DNA of 64,000 nucleotides from Rhodococcus sovatensis (lineage in GTDB: Bacteria; Actinomycetota; Actinomycetes; Mycobacteriales; Mycobacteriaceae), in assembly GCF_037327425.1 (NCBI RefSeq), contig NZ_CP147846.1, forward strand, positions 1,984,001-2,048,000, in the 5' to 3' direction. A model generated the notes under the pieces. The model was not told the DNA's origin, did no database searches, and was given only the letters and a program-made list of their open reading frames with translations. Numbering within the stretch: the stretch's first letter is position 1; every line of letters begins with the position of its first letter. This document shows, piece by piece, positions 52,078 to 61,489 of this stretch. The position numbers and the translations under genes were made by a program.

Positions 52078-53214
52078 GTGAGTTCGACCGATCCCAGAGT
52101 TGTACCCGACAGATGCCCTGGTGCGCTGTCGACGCATCAGGCGGCCGACGGTCCGCTGGCTCGGGTTCGCCTACCCGGCGGACAATTGACGCCCGGGCAG
52201 ATGCTCGTTCTCTCCCACGCCGCCCGTGATCTCGGCAACGGATCGATGGAGCTGACCTCCCGCGGCAACATTCAGTTCCGCGCGGTGCAGGACAGTGACG
52301 AGTTGGCCCGCAGACTCGCCGACGCCGGGTTGTTGCCGTCCCCGACGCACGAGCGCGTGCGGAACATACTCGCGTCGCCCCTGACCGGCCGCGTAGGCGG
52401 TCTCGTCGATGTACGCGAGCTGATATCGATGCTGGACATCGCCGTGTGCGCCGACCGCGAGTTGGCCGACCTTCCCGGACGGACGTTGTTTGCACTCGAC
52501 GACGGCCGAGGTGACGTGATCACGTCCATCCCGGATTTCGCGGTGCGCGCCGTGACCCCCACGGCTTATGCACTGATGTTGTCCGGAATCGACTCGCACG
52601 TGCGAGTCGCTGGCAGCGACGTCGTCGACGTCCTGGTGGCGTCAGCGAGAGCCTTCGTCCGCATGCGCACCACCGAGTGGCGGCTGAGCGAACTCGATAA
52701 CGGTCGCGCACGTGTACTCAGCGAGTTGGGTCTCACACCGACCGAGACCGTCGAGCCCCTCGTCGCGGCGGACGGTGTTCCGCCGATCGGCTGGCTACCC
52801 CAGGACGACGGCCGGGTGTCCCTCGGCGGCGCGCTCGCGTACGGCACCCTCGACGCCCGCCTCGGCGAGTTCTTGGCTGCGATCGACACCCCGCTCGTCA
52901 TGACTCCCTGGCGCAGTCTCGTGATCTGCGATCTCGACGAGAATACGGCCGAGGCCGTCGTGCGAGTCCTCGCACCGATGGGCCTGATCTTCGACGAGAA
53001 TTCGCCGTGGATCGACGCCAGCGCATGTACCGGATCTCCGGGGTGCGAGAAGTCGCAGGCAGACGTTCGATCCGACTTGAGGGAAGCGATCGAGACCGGC
53101 GCCGTCACACGCGGCGATCGTCAACATTGGTCGGGTTGCGAGCGTCGATGCGGCAAACCGAAGGGCGATGTACTCGATGTCGTTGCCGGACCTTCCGGCT
53201 ACCGGGTGTCCTGA
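52078..53214 (+). CDS. cobG: Precorrin-3B synthase CobG
   Basis: A 378-residue siroheme-free relative of sulfite/nitrite reductases that uses O2 to turn precorrin-3A into precorrin-3B, the mark of the aerobic B12 route. It has the N-terminal PGALSTHQAADGPLARVRLPGG, the NIQFR substrate-binding strand, and the [4Fe-4S] ligands in ACTGSPGCEKSQ and SGCERRCGKPKG. GTG at 52078 gives the family start. It sits between the AlaRS-like gene and cobH in an evident operon. Confidence 0.94.
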   Translation: MSSTDPRVVPDRCPGALSTHQAADGPLARVRLPGGQLTPGQMLVLSHAARDLGNGSMELTSRGNIQFRAVQDSDELARRLADAGLLPSPTHERVRNILASPLTGRVGGLVDVRELISMLDIAVCADRELADLPGRTLFALDDGRGDVITSIPDFAVRAVTPTAYALMLSGIDSHVRVAGSDVVDVLVASARAFVRMRTTEWRLSELDNGRARVLSELGLTPTETVEPLVAADGVPPIGWLPQDDGRVSLGGALAYGTLDARLGEFLAAIDTPLVMTPWRSLVICDLDENTAEAVVRVLAPMGLIFDENSPWIDASACTGSPGCEKSQADVRSDLREAIETGAVTRGDRQHWSGCERRCGKPKGDVLDVVAGPSGYRVS

Positions 53215-53245
53215 CGTGCTGCGTACCTGACCTATCGTGAGCACT

Positions 53246-53872
53246 ATGCACGACTACATCCGCGACGGTGCGGAGATCTACCGACAGTCCTTCGCAACCA
53301 TCAGGGCCGAAGCAGATCTATCGTCGTTCTCCCCCGACATCGCCCAGGTCGTCGTCCGCATGATCCACGCAAGCGGTGAAGTCGATCTGACCGAGGTGGT
53401 GGCCGCGACGCCGAATGTCGTGCGCGATGCACGCGCGGCTCTGAACGCCGGCGCACCGATACTGTGCGACGCGAACATGGTGGCAGCCGGCGTGACTCGC
53501 AGACGCCTACCTGCCGACAACGAGGTTGTCTGTACGTTGTCCGACCCGACGGTCCACGCTCTGGCCGAGAAGATGGGCACCACTCGCACCGCCGCCGCAC
53601 TGGAACTATGGGGCGACCGACTCGGCGGCGCTGTTGTCGCGATCGGCAATGCACCGACCGCGCTGTTCCAACTTCTCGGCATGCTCGCCGGTGGCGCTCC
53701 GAAGCCTGCCGCCATCGTCGGTGGACCTGTCGGGTTCATCGGTGCAGCGGAATCCAAAGAGGATCTGATCGCGTCCGGACTGGGCGTGGAGTACCTCGTG
53801 GTTCGCGGTCGCCGCGGTGGTAGCGCGATCACCGCCGCCGCAGTGAATGCCATTGCGAGTGAAGAAGAATGA
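53246..53872 (+). CDS. cobH: Precorrin-8X methylmutase CobH
   Basis: A 208-residue enzyme moving the C11 methyl to C12 to give hydrogenobyrinic acid. The catalytic His is in VVVRMIHASGEVDLTE; other family stretches are PILCDANMVAAGVTRRRLP, AALELWGDRLGGAVVAIGNAPTALF and PKPAAIVGGPVGFIGAAESK. ATG at 53246 (MHDYIRDGAEIYRQSF) matches the usual start; GTG at 53237 adds three residues. Its stop overlaps the cobIJ start (ATGA). Confidence 0.96.
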   Translation: MHDYIRDGAEIYRQSFATIRAEADLSSFSPDIAQVVVRMIHASGEVDLTEVVAATPNVVRDARAALNAGAPILCDANMVAAGVTRRRLPADNEVVCTLSDPTVHALAEKMGTTRTAAALELWGDRLGGAVVAIGNAPTALFQLLGMLAGGAPKPAAIVGGPVGFIGAAESKEDLIASGLGVEYLVVRGRRGGSAITAAAVNAIASEEE

Positions 53873-55356
53873 CAGTGACACCGGGAAAGTTGTGGGGTGT
53901 AGGTCTCGGACCGGGCGACCCGGAACTCGTGACAGTCAAGGCTGCTCGAGTCATCGGCGAAGCCGACGTGATCGCCTTCCACAGCGCGCAACACGGGCGC
54001 AGCATCTCTCGAGGTGTCGCAGACCGATACATGCGAGACGATCAGACCGAAGAACATCTCGTGTATCCGGTGACGACCGAGACCACCGATCACCCTGGCG
54101 GCTACCAGGGCGCGATAGACGAGTTCTACGAACGTGCAGCGGGGCGGTTGGCCGCGCACCTTCAGGCCGGCAGATCAGTGGCTCTCCTCGCCGAAGGTGA
54201 TCCGTTGTTCTACAGCTCGTATATGCACATGCACAAGCGGCTCGCCGACCGTTTCGACGTGGAAGTCGTTCCGGGCGTGACATCGGTCAGTGCGGCGTCG
54301 GCCGCGTTGGCGACTCCATTGGTCGAACGCGACGAAGTCTTCACGGTGTTGCCGGGAACGTTGCCGGCAGAGGAACTCGCGCGGCGCCTGCGCACAACGG
54401 ATGCCGCTGCGATCATGAAGCTCGGTAGAACATTTCCGACCGTGGTGAAAGCACTGGAGATGTCGGGGAGGCTCGGCGAGGCCAAGTATGTGGAGCGCGC
54501 GAGTACGGAACAGCAACGCGTTCTCGATGTCGCGGACGTCGACGCTTCAGCCGTGCCGTACTTCTCGATCGCAGTGGTTCCGAGTCCCTCGAACAATCGA
54601 ACCGAGAAGCCATCGTGCGGCGAGGTCGTCGTCGTCGGCCTAGGGCCTGGCGCCGACCGGTGGACGACGGACGAGGTTCGCCACGAGCTCTCCACTGCAA
54701 CGGATCTCGTCGGGTACGTGACCTATCTGGACCGGGTGGCAGTGCGCACCGGGCAGATCCGTCATGCAAGCGACAACAGGGTGGAATCCGAGCGCGCGGC
54801 TTTTGCGCTGGACCTGGCCAAACGGGGTAAGCGCGTCGTCGTGGTGTCGTCCGGTGACCCGGGTGTGTTCGCGATGGCGGCCGCCGTCCTCGAAGTTGCG
54901 GCAGAACCCGAATGGTCCGACGTCCCGGTTCGGGTCGTACCGGGTATGACGGCGGCCAATGCGGTCGCGAGCCGAGCAGGGGCCCCGCTCGGACATGACT
55001 ACGCCGTCATCTCGCTGTCGGATCGCTTGAAGCCGTGGGACATCGTGGCCACACGACTGGCCGCCGTAGCTGCCGCAGACATGGCGATCGCGGTGTACAA
55101 TCCCGCTTCCAAGTCTCGAACGTGGCAGGTCGGGGCGATGCGCGATCTTCTACTCGAACACCGAGGGCCGGATACCCCGGTGGTGATTGGGCGGGCCGTC
55201 GGCAGCGACGAGGAATCCGTCCGTACCGTCCGCCTGGCCGATCTCGAACCGAGTGAAATCGACATGCGATGCCTGCTGATCATCGGGTCCTCGCAGACTA
55301 GAATCGTTCGGACCGGCTGCGGTGCTCAGGTTTTCACGTCCCGACGGTATCCCTAG
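53869..55356 (+). CDS. cobIJ: CobIJ: fused precorrin-2 C20- and precorrin-3B C17-methyltransferase
   Basis: A 495-residue fusion of two SAM-dependent tetrapyrrole methylases. Residues 1-235 are CobI (GVGLGPGDPELVTVKAARVI, LLAEGDPLFYSSYMHMHKRL, VVPGVTSVSAASA). Residues 245-495 are CobJ (VVGLGPGADRWTTDEVRHEL, VVVSSGDPGVFAMAAAVLEV, VVPGMTAANAVASRAGAPLGHDY, AVYNPASKSRTWQ). This fusion is characteristic of mycobacteria and relatives. It starts within the cobH stop. Its last four bases overlap the 3' end of the convergent cobK. Confidence 0.97.
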   Translation: MTVTPGKLWGVGLGPGDPELVTVKAARVIGEADVIAFHSAQHGRSISRGVADRYMRDDQTEEHLVYPVTTETTDHPGGYQGAIDEFYERAAGRLAAHLQAGRSVALLAEGDPLFYSSYMHMHKRLADRFDVEVVPGVTSVSAASAALATPLVERDEVFTVLPGTLPAEELARRLRTTDAAAIMKLGRTFPTVVKALEMSGRLGEAKYVERASTEQQRVLDVADVDASAVPYFSIAVVPSPSNNRTEKPSCGEVVVVGLGPGADRWTTDEVRHELSTATDLVGYVTYLDRVAVRTGQIRHASDNRVESERAAFALDLAKRGKRVVVVSSGDPGVFAMAAAVLEVAAEPEWSDVPVRVVPGMTAANAVASRAGAPLGHDYAVISLSDRLKPWDIVATRLAAVAAADMAIAVYNPASKSRTWQVGAMRDLLLEHRGPDTPVVIGRAVGSDEESVRTVRLADLEPSEIDMRCLLIIGSSQTRIVRTGCGAQVFTSRRYP

Positions 55357-56096
55357 GTCGAATCGGTCGATCGCAGCCAGTCCACTACCGCCTCCGGGGA
55401 CTCGGTGGCGACATCGCCGAGGGGTAACTGCGGTCGCTCGATCATCACGACGGTGACGCCGAGGGCGCGTGCTGCGATGATCTTCGCTTCTGTCATCGCT
55501 CCTCCGCTGTTCTTGCTGACTACCACGTCGATGCGATGATCGCGCAGAAGAGAAATCTCGTCGTCGACGTCGAAAGGTCCTCGCGCCAGTAGAGATCGGT
55601 GATTCGGAGGCATCGGAACCTCGGGCGGATCGATACTGCGAACGAGAAACCATGTCCGCTCGATGTGTGCAAATGCGTCCACACTCTGCCGTCCGATTGC
55701 CAGAAAGGCCCGCTGCGCGGTCGATTCGACAATCACAGCCGCATCGGTCATCGACGCGGCGGCTACCCAGTCGTCCGCCGTGTCGGGCTGCCATGGCGGT
55801 CGCACGAGCTGGACGAGGGGAACGTCGGTGGCGGTCGCGGCGGCGCGGGCATTCGCCGATATCACCGAAGCAAATGGATGGGTGGCATCGACGACGACGT
55901 CGATGCCGTTGCCCTCGATCCATTCTGCGAGGCCTTCGGCCCCACCGAATCCGCCGAGTCTCCATGCACCACCCGGCACCGTCGGCCGGCGCACGCGCCC
56001 TGCCAGCGACGTCACGACGACGATTCGTCTATCTGCCTCGAGTAACTCGGCGAGAGCCCTCGACTCCGTCGTGCCTCCTAGTAGCAGGACTTTCAC
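55353..56096 (-). CDS. cobK: Precorrin-6A reductase CobK
   Basis: A 247-residue NADPH-dependent reductase of precorrin-6A. Family marks are VLLLGGTTESRALAELL at the N-terminus, VVDATHPFASVISANA at 75-90, LLRDHRIDVVVSKNSGGAMTEAKIIAARALGVTVVMIERP near the end. GTG at 56096 overlaps the cobL stop (GTGA), so it is translated after cobL. In M. tuberculosis cobM lies between these two genes; it is absent here. Confidence 0.95.
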   Translation of the reverse strand: MKVLLLGGTTESRALAELLEADRRIVVVTSLAGRVRRPTVPGGAWRLGGFGGAEGLAEWIEGNGIDVVVDATHPFASVISANARAAATATDVPLVQLVRPPWQPDTADDWVAAASMTDAAVIVESTAQRAFLAIGRQSVDAFAHIERTWFLVRSIDPPEVPMPPNHRSLLARGPFDVDDEISLLRDHRIDVVVSKNSGGAMTEAKIIAARALGVTVVMIERPQLPLGDVATESPEAVVDWLRSTDST

Positions 56097-57301
56097 GGCT
56101 TGACGGCGATCCATTGCGCAACGGGAAGCTGTGGGCGCCAGCTGGTGAAGGAACCGAGAGGCTCTGCGCGGTAGATCTGGAACTTGCGCAGCGAACCGCC
56201 GAAGCGCGTCACACATGTCAGCAGAAGCGCTTCGGACTCGACGGTGACAGCGTTCGCCACCAATCGACCGCCTGACGCAAGGCGCTCCCAGCAGCCATCG
56301 ATCATGCCCGGTGCGGTGAGGCCGCCGCCGATGAACACCGCATCGGGGATCGACGAGTCGAAGGACTTCGGCGCGTTACCGGGAGCGATCTTCAGTCCCG
56401 GTACGCCCAACGCCGTCGCGTTGGTGTCGATCTGCGCACACCTGCTCGGCGACGATTCGAACACCGTTGCACGACATCTCGGGTCGGTACGCATCCACTC
56501 GATCGCAATAGACCCCGAACCCCCACCGACGTCCCAGAGAAGTTCACCGGGAGCCGGTGCCAGCGCAGCGAGCGTGAGAGCACGGACCTCTGACTTGGTG
56601 AGCTGCCCGTCGCCGGAATACACACTGTCCGGTAGCCCGGGAACACGAGTCGCTCGAACAGCACGAGGATCCGCAACGCACTCGATGGCAACGACGTTCA
56701 GCGCATGTCCGGCTGCGTGTGCCCAGAGCGCCGCGGTGCCGGACAGGATTCTCTCGTCGGGGCCGCCGAGCTGTTCCAGCACGGTGACACTCGATCGACC
56801 GAAACCGGCATCGCGAAGCAACGCGGCTACTTCTGCAGGGGTCTGCTCGTTTCGGGAGAGGGCCAATACTCGTACTCCGTTGGACAATGCGGGCAACAAG
56901 GTCGAGACAGGTGAATTAACGACGCTCACGGTCGTCGTGGTGTGCACCGCCCATCCGAGCCGAGCACAGGCCAGCGACAGCGACGACGGCGCAGGAATCA
57001 CTCGTAGCCGGGCCGCACCGAACTCTCGAACCAGGCTGACGCCGATCCCGTGGAACATCGGGTCGCCGCTCGCGAGTACACAGATCTGCTTGCCGTCGAA
57101 CTCGTCGATCAAGGGCCGCAGGCTCGGAAGCAGTGGGCTCGGCCAGCAGCGACGGCGCTCGGCGCTCAGTGGCAGCGAAGCGAGCTGCCGCGCCGAACCG
57201 AACACCATGTCCGCTTCTGCGACGACCCTCCGCGCCGACTCCGTGAGCCCATCCCACCCGTCGGCGCCGATACCGACGACATCGATCGGAAGTGCCGTCA
57301 A
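56093..57301 (-). CDS. cobL: Precorrin-6Y C5,15-methyltransferase CobL
   Basis: A 402-residue bifunctional enzyme. The N-terminal CobE-type methylase domain has DVVGIGADGWDGLTESARRVV and ICVLASGDPMFHGIGVSLVREF. The C-terminal CobT-type methylase/decarboxylase domain (from about 205) has LTKSEVRALTLAALAPAPGELLWDVGGGSGSIAIEW and IPDAVFIGGGLTAPGMI. TTG at 57301 overlaps the SDR stop and gives the expected short N-terminus. GTG at 57319 is equally possible; neither has a clear ribosome site. It is followed directly by cobK. Confidence 0.94.
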   Translation of the reverse strand: MTALPIDVVGIGADGWDGLTESARRVVAEADMVFGSARQLASLPLSAERRRCWPSPLLPSLRPLIDEFDGKQICVLASGDPMFHGIGVSLVREFGAARLRVIPAPSSLSLACARLGWAVHTTTTVSVVNSPVSTLLPALSNGVRVLALSRNEQTPAEVAALLRDAGFGRSSVTVLEQLGGPDERILSGTAALWAHAAGHALNVVAIECVADPRAVRATRVPGLPDSVYSGDGQLTKSEVRALTLAALAPAPGELLWDVGGGSGSIAIEWMRTDPRCRATVFESSPSRCAQIDTNATALGVPGLKIAPGNAPKSFDSSIPDAVFIGGGLTAPGMIDGCWERLASGGRLVANAVTVESEALLLTCVTRFGGSLRKFQIYRAEPLGSFTSWRPQLPVAQWIAVKP

Positions 57302-58050
57302 CGGGGGAGCTTTCGCCACAACCACGCCGGCACCATGTGCAGGACGAGGTAGATGGGTGCCAGAATCCCCGGCACCCACACACTTGTGCGACCTTTACCG
57401 AGTGCACGCACCACAGCGTCCGCGACCTGGCCCGGAGTACTGGAGAACGGCGCGGGCTTCATTCCCTCGGTCATCGACCCTATGACGAATCCCGGTGTGA
57501 CCAGCAGTAGTTCGACACCGGTTCGGTGGAGGGCGTCGGACAGACCGCTGGCGAAACCGTGCACACCTGCCTTCGCGGAACCGTAGACGTAGTTGGCCTT
57601 GCGCACGCGGACGCCTGCTACCGAGGAGAACACCACCAGCTGTCCCCTCCCCTGCTGCCGCATCAGGTTCGCGGCATGGGTGAGGACGGAGACATGCGCA
57701 ACGTAGTCGGTATGGACGATCGCCAACGCGTGAGCGGCGTCGACTTCGGCCCTCGCTTGGTCGCCGAGTATCCCGAACGCCAGCACGACCGTAGCCAACT
57801 CTCCGTGCGACTGGCGGACAGATCGCAGCAACTCGGCATGGGAGCCCAGGTCGTCGGCATCGAATTCGACGGTGGCCACCTCGCTGGCGCCCGCCGCAGT
57901 GACCCGCTCGATCTGTTCGCTCAGGTCGCTACTCCGCCGCGCGGCCAGCACGACGGTTCTGCCGGGCGCAAGGCGCGTGGCGACTTCCAGTCCGATCTCG
58001 CTGCGTCCGCCGAGGACCAGGAGAGTGCCGTTTTCGCGAGTGGGTGTCAC
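57298..58050 (-). CDS. Short-chain dehydrogenase/reductase (DprE2-like)
   Basis: A 250-residue SDR. Its nucleotide-binding motif is LLVLGGRSEIGLEVATRL, with GGRSEIG close to the GATSEIG form of DprE2 reductases. Ser is in VVFSSVAGVRVRKANYVYGSAKAG with YxxxK, and VTPGFV follows. A hydrophobic C-terminus (ILAPIYLVLHMVPAWLW) may associate with the membrane. It stands beside cobL like Rv2073c in M. tuberculosis, so it is part of the conserved block and need not act in B12 synthesis. The substrate is unknown; a sugar-lipid ketone is a family-based guess. It begins with GTG at 58050, 32 bases from the divergent PPOX gene. Confidence 0.88.
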   Translation of the reverse strand: MTPTRENGTLLVLGGRSEIGLEVATRLAPGRTVVLAARRSSDLSEQIERVTAAGASEVATVEFDADDLGSHAELLRSVRQSHGELATVVLAFGILGDQARAEVDAAHALAIVHTDYVAHVSVLTHAANLMRQQGRGQLVVFSSVAGVRVRKANYVYGSAKAGVHGFASGLSDALHRTGVELLLVTPGFVIGSMTEGMKPAPFSSTPGQVADAVVRALGKGRTSVWVPGILAPIYLVLHMVPAWLWRKLPR

Positions 58051-58082
58051 ACCCGACAGTCTCGCCGATTACCGTTTGCGGC

Positions 58083-58487
58083 ATGGCTACCACCCCCGCG
58101 TCCCTCACATCGGACGCAACCCAGTTCCTCACCGAGCGTCATCTCGCGACACTGACGACGCTCCGCAAAGATGGAACGCCGCATGTCGTTGCAGTCGGAT
58201 TCACGTGGGATCCGGAGAGCTCCGTCGTCCGTGTGATCACCAGTCGAGCGTCCCAGAAGGCGCTCAACGCTGCGCGCGGTGGCTACGCTGCAGTGAGTCA
58301 GGTCGATGGGGCACGATGGCTCACTCTCGAAGGCACATCTGACGTGCTCACTGCAGCAGACGACGTAGTGGACGCCGAGAAGCGATACGCGCAGCGCTAC
58401 CGCGTTCCACGGGAGAATCCCGAGCGCGTGGTCGTTCGAATCGCGGTCCGACGAATTCTGGGTTCGAGGTCGTTGCTCAACCTATAG
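58083..58487 (+). CDS. F420-dependent PPOX-class protein (Rv2074-like)
   Basis: A 134-residue split-barrel protein. FLTERHLATLTTLRKDGTPHVVAVGFTW is the FDOR-B opening, with VRVITSRASQKALNA and GARWLTLEGTSDVL following. Its place between the SDR and the M24 peptidase matches Rv2074, an F420-dependent biliverdin reductase; the same activity is inferred but not shown. ATG at 58083 gives the family length. The last 11 bases overlap the convergent peptidase gene. Confidence 0.88.
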   Translation: MATTPASLTSDATQFLTERHLATLTTLRKDGTPHVVAVGFTWDPESSVVRVITSRASQKALNAARGGYAAVSQVDGARWLTLEGTSDVLTAADDVVDAEKRYAQRYRVPRENPERVVVRIAVRRILGSRSLLNL

Positions 58488-59622
58488 GCAGAACCGTCAG
58501 TCCATGCGGTCGTAGGTTGACGGACTCGCACCCGCCGGCGGTCACCACCACGATGTCTTCGATCCGCGCGCCCCACAGTCCCGGGAAGTAAATACCCGGT
58601 TCGATGCTGAACGCCATGCCCTCGGCGAGTTCGATGTCATTGCCCTCGACGATGTAGGGCTCTTCGTGCACGGACAGCCCGATCCCGTGCCCGGTGCGAT
58701 GCAGGAAGGCCTCGCCCAGCCCTTCGGCAACGAGAATGTCGCGGGCCGCAGCATCGATCGACTCGGCGGTCACGCCAGGCTTGACCGCGTCCACGGCAGC
58801 CTGCTGCGCTCGTTCGAGCGTGGCGTACTGCGCGGCAACCTCGGCTGACGGCTCACCCATGACGTACGTTCGCGTCGAGTCCGAGTTGTATCCAGGTGCA
58901 ACCGGCCCGCCGATGTCGATCACGACTACGTCGCCCGCCTCGATGACCCGATCGGACACCTCGTGGTGCGGATCGGCACCGTGTGGGCCAGAACCGACGA
59001 TGATGAATGCGGCCTCGGTGTGGCCTTCCTCGAGGATCGCAGCAGCAATAGCCTCTGCGACTGCGGCCTCGGTTCGGCCCACAACCAGGAAATCACTCAT
59101 TCGGCTGTGCACACGGTCGATGGCCTGCCCGGCCCGCCGAAGTGCGTCGATCTCGGCGTCGTCCTTCAGCATGCGCAGTCGACGGAGGACCGCCGTCGCC
59201 AGAATGGGGGTTCGGCCGAGACGGTTTGCGAGGGGCACGAAATGCAGTGCAGGCATGGCATCGTCGACCGCAGTGGCCGCGCCTGCCGGAAGACTGGCTG
59301 CGACGATGTCATATGGGCTGACCCCGTCCACCCAGTCCGAGACCGTCAGACCGAGATCCGCCACCGCCGACTCTTTCAGCGCGGCAAGCTCCAATCTTGG
59401 CACCACTACGGTCGGAGTCGTTCCGTCTGCGGGGATCACGAGACATATCAAGCGCTCGAACGAACCTGCTCGTGAACCGAGGAGGTACTGCAGGTCCGGG
59501 CCCGGGGTTACGAGCAGGGCGTCGAGCCCCGCCTGGTCTGCATACTCGGCAGCTCGTGACAGTCGTGAGGCGTAGATCTCGGAGGAGAATCTGGCTGCGG
59601 TCGTCGTCGAATCGGAACTCAT
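58477..59622 (-). CDS. M24 family Xaa-Pro peptidase (PepE/PepQ type)
   Basis: A 381-residue cytoplasmic dipeptidase/aminopeptidase of the pita-bread fold. The N-terminal creatinase-like domain is 1-150. The two-metal site is complete: Asp in VVIDIGGPVAPGYNSDSTRTYV (both), His in HRTGHGIGLSVHEEPYI, Glu in FSIEPGIYFPG and in ARIEDIVVV. It corresponds in position to Rv2089c (pepE) in M. tuberculosis. It most likely splits Xaa-Pro dipeptides in the cytosol. Confidence 0.94.
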   Translation of the reverse strand: MSSDSTTTAARFSSEIYASRLSRAAEYADQAGLDALLVTPGPDLQYLLGSRAGSFERLICLVIPADGTTPTVVVPRLELAALKESAVADLGLTVSDWVDGVSPYDIVAASLPAGAATAVDDAMPALHFVPLANRLGRTPILATAVLRRLRMLKDDAEIDALRRAGQAIDRVHSRMSDFLVVGRTEAAVAEAIAAAILEEGHTEAAFIIVGSGPHGADPHHEVSDRVIEAGDVVVIDIGGPVAPGYNSDSTRTYVMGEPSAEVAAQYATLERAQQAAVDAVKPGVTAESIDAAARDILVAEGLGEAFLHRTGHGIGLSVHEEPYIVEGNDIELAEGMAFSIEPGIYFPGLWGARIEDIVVVTAGGCESVNLRPHGLTVLPIG

Positions 59623-59649
59623 TCCTACAGGCTATCGGCGTTTGGCAAG

Positions 59650-60621
59650 ATGATGTCCATGACTGCCCCAGGAAAGTCGCCTCTGCTCCTTCTCGACGGA
59701 GCAAGCCTGTGGTTCCGCGCCTACTACGCACTGCCGGAATCGATTACGGCACCGGATGGGCGGCCGGTCAACGCGGTACGCGGATTCGTCGACATGGTGG
59801 CCGCATTGATGGCCAGAACCGAGCCGAGCCGACTGGTGGTGTGCCTCGACCTGAATTGGCGGCCGCAGTTTCGTGTCGATGCCGTTCCGTCGTACAAGGC
59901 GCACCGAGTCGCCGAGGCTGCACCGGGCACACCCGAAAGCGAAGAAGTCCCGGACAGTCTCTCGCCACAGGTCGACATGATCATGGCGGTCCTGGCGGCC
60001 GCAGGCATCGCTACTGCGGGCGCCGAAGGACTGGAGGCCGACGATGTTCTCGGTACCTTGGCATTTCGCGAACGCCAGGACCCTGTCGTTGTGGTCAGTG
60101 GTGATCGCGATTTGCTTCAGGTCGCGGCCGACGAACCCAATCAGGTCAAGGTGCTCTACGTGGGTCGTGGTCTCGCCAAGGCCGAATTGTTCGGCCCCGC
60201 CGAGGTAGCCGAGAAGTACGGGGTGCCACTCGATCGAGCAGGAGAGGCGTACGCAGAGCTTGCACTCCTCCGCGGCGACGCATCCGACGGTCTACCCGGA
60301 GTGAAGGGTGTCGGAGAGAAGACAGCGTCGACGCTGATGCTTCGGTATGGGTCGGTCACCGCGCTCAGGGCGGCTGCGCTGGATCCCACTTCGGATATGG
60401 CGCAGGGCGTTCGAGCAAAACTTTCGGCCGCCGCCGGCTACCTCGACGCGGCGCTTCCGGTGGTCAGAGTGGTAACGGATGCCGAGGTCGACTTGTCGCG
60501 ATCGGACGTGATTCCGGCGGTGCCCGCTGACGCGGAACGCCTCGGCGAACTCGCCGAGGAGCTGGGCATCAAGGGCGCTGTGGACCGACTCGTAGCTGCG
60601 CTGGCGGTCCACGGCGCTTGA
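59650..60621 (+). CDS. 5'-3' exonuclease (PolA N-terminal type)
   Basis: A 323-residue structure-specific nuclease resembling the N-terminal domain of DNA polymerase I but encoded alone. Visible are LLLLDGASLWFRAYYALP, the acidic cluster in EGLEADDVLGTLA and VVVSGDRDLLQVA, and the helix-3-turn-helix DNA-binding stretch DGLPGVKGVGEKTASTLM. It would remove RNA primers or 5' flaps. It corresponds to Rv2090. ATG at 59656 (MTAPGKS) is an alternative start. Confidence 0.94.
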   Translation: MMSMTAPGKSPLLLLDGASLWFRAYYALPESITAPDGRPVNAVRGFVDMVAALMARTEPSRLVVCLDLNWRPQFRVDAVPSYKAHRVAEAAPGTPESEEVPDSLSPQVDMIMAVLAAAGIATAGAEGLEADDVLGTLAFRERQDPVVVVSGDRDLLQVAADEPNQVKVLYVGRGLAKAELFGPAEVAEKYGVPLDRAGEAYAELALLRGDASDGLPGVKGVGEKTASTLMLRYGSVTALRAAALDPTSDMAQGVRAKLSAAAGYLDAALPVVRVVTDAEVDLSRSDVIPAVPADAERLGELAEELGIKGAVDRLVAALAVHGA

Positions 60622-60635
60622 CTGCACGCGCTGGT

Positions 60636-61439
60636 TCAACGAGGACGCGAGACCTCGTACGTGCCGTTGTCGTCGGTGAAAGTCAACGTGACGGTCCTGT
60701 CGAAGCCGTCGACCTGCAGCGAGCACTCGAACGACGCGCCCTCTTCGATCTTTTCACCATCGGGGCACGACACGTCGGACACCGACGACGCTCCATAGGT
60801 TCCGGTGACGATCTCCTCGACACCTGATTCGGCCGCCGCTCGATCCAGATTCTTGGATCCGCCGAATGCGAAGACGAGTCCCACAATCACGACGACCGCG
60901 AGAATCAGTCCACCGATAACGAAAAGCGGGATCTTGGAATTGCTGCCGGACGGGGGCTGCTGACCTGGGTTCCACTGGTCCTGCGGTCCCGGAGTTTGCT
61001 GCGGGTATTGGCCCTGGTTCCACGGAGGCTGCTGAGTCTGCCCCGGGTACTGACCCTGGCCGTACTGCTGCTGAGGGTATTGCCCTTGCTGGGGATATTG
61101 ACCCTGCTGGGGGTACTGGCCTGGCTGTGGAGGCTGACCTGGCTGCGGGTATCCGGCCTGCGGATACCCGCCCTGAGCTCCCGGGTACTGGCCCTGAGGA
61201 TACTGCCCCTGTGGATACTGCCCCTGCGGATATCCAGGTTGGCCGTACGGCGGCTGCGGATACTGGCCCTGGGGACTCTGAACCTGGGGATTCTGGGCCT
61301 GCCCCCATCCTTGATCCGCACCGGTGGGGTCTGCCTGGGGCTGGCTCCACTTCTCCGTCTCCGGTGATCCACTTTCCGGCTTGCCCTGATCGCGAGACCA
61401 TTGATCGTCAGGGTTGTTCGGACCGTACGGGCCGCTCAT
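60636..61439 (-). CDS. Pro/Gln/Tyr-rich DUF4333 membrane protein
   Basis: A 267-residue protein. Residues 1-150 are a cytoplasmic low-complexity region with repeated GQYPQ, PQGQYP and GYPQ units. One transmembrane helix follows at about 155-180 (IPLFVIGGLILAVVVIVGLVFAF). The outside part is a DUF4333 domain with two Cys (SDVSCPDGEKIEEGASFECSLQVDGFDRTVTLTFTDDNG). ATG at 61439 has GGAGG 6 bases upstream. It matches Rv2091c by position. The function is unknown; the repeats resemble those of other mycobacterial cell-envelope proteins. Confidence 0.88.
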   Translation of the reverse strand: MSGPYGPNNPDDQWSRDQGKPESGSPETEKWSQPQADPTGADQGWGQAQNPQVQSPQGQYPQPPYGQPGYPQGQYPQGQYPQGQYPGAQGGYPQAGYPQPGQPPQPGQYPQQGQYPQQGQYPQQQYGQGQYPGQTQQPPWNQGQYPQQTPGPQDQWNPGQQPPSGSNSKIPLFVIGGLILAVVVIVGLVFAFGGSKNLDRAAAESGVEEIVTGTYGASSVSDVSCPDGEKIEEGASFECSLQVDGFDRTVTLTFTDDNGTYEVSRPR

Positions 61440-61489
61440 CTCGCCTCCACTGGTATTCGATTGATCGGCCGCAACCATATCGGACACGG

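Noticed and set aside
60996..61367. Leu-rich plus-strand frame that looks like a membrane protein.
   Set aside because: It is the antisense reading of the Gln/Pro/Tyr repeats of the DUF4333 protein, which has a good ribosome site and known domain.
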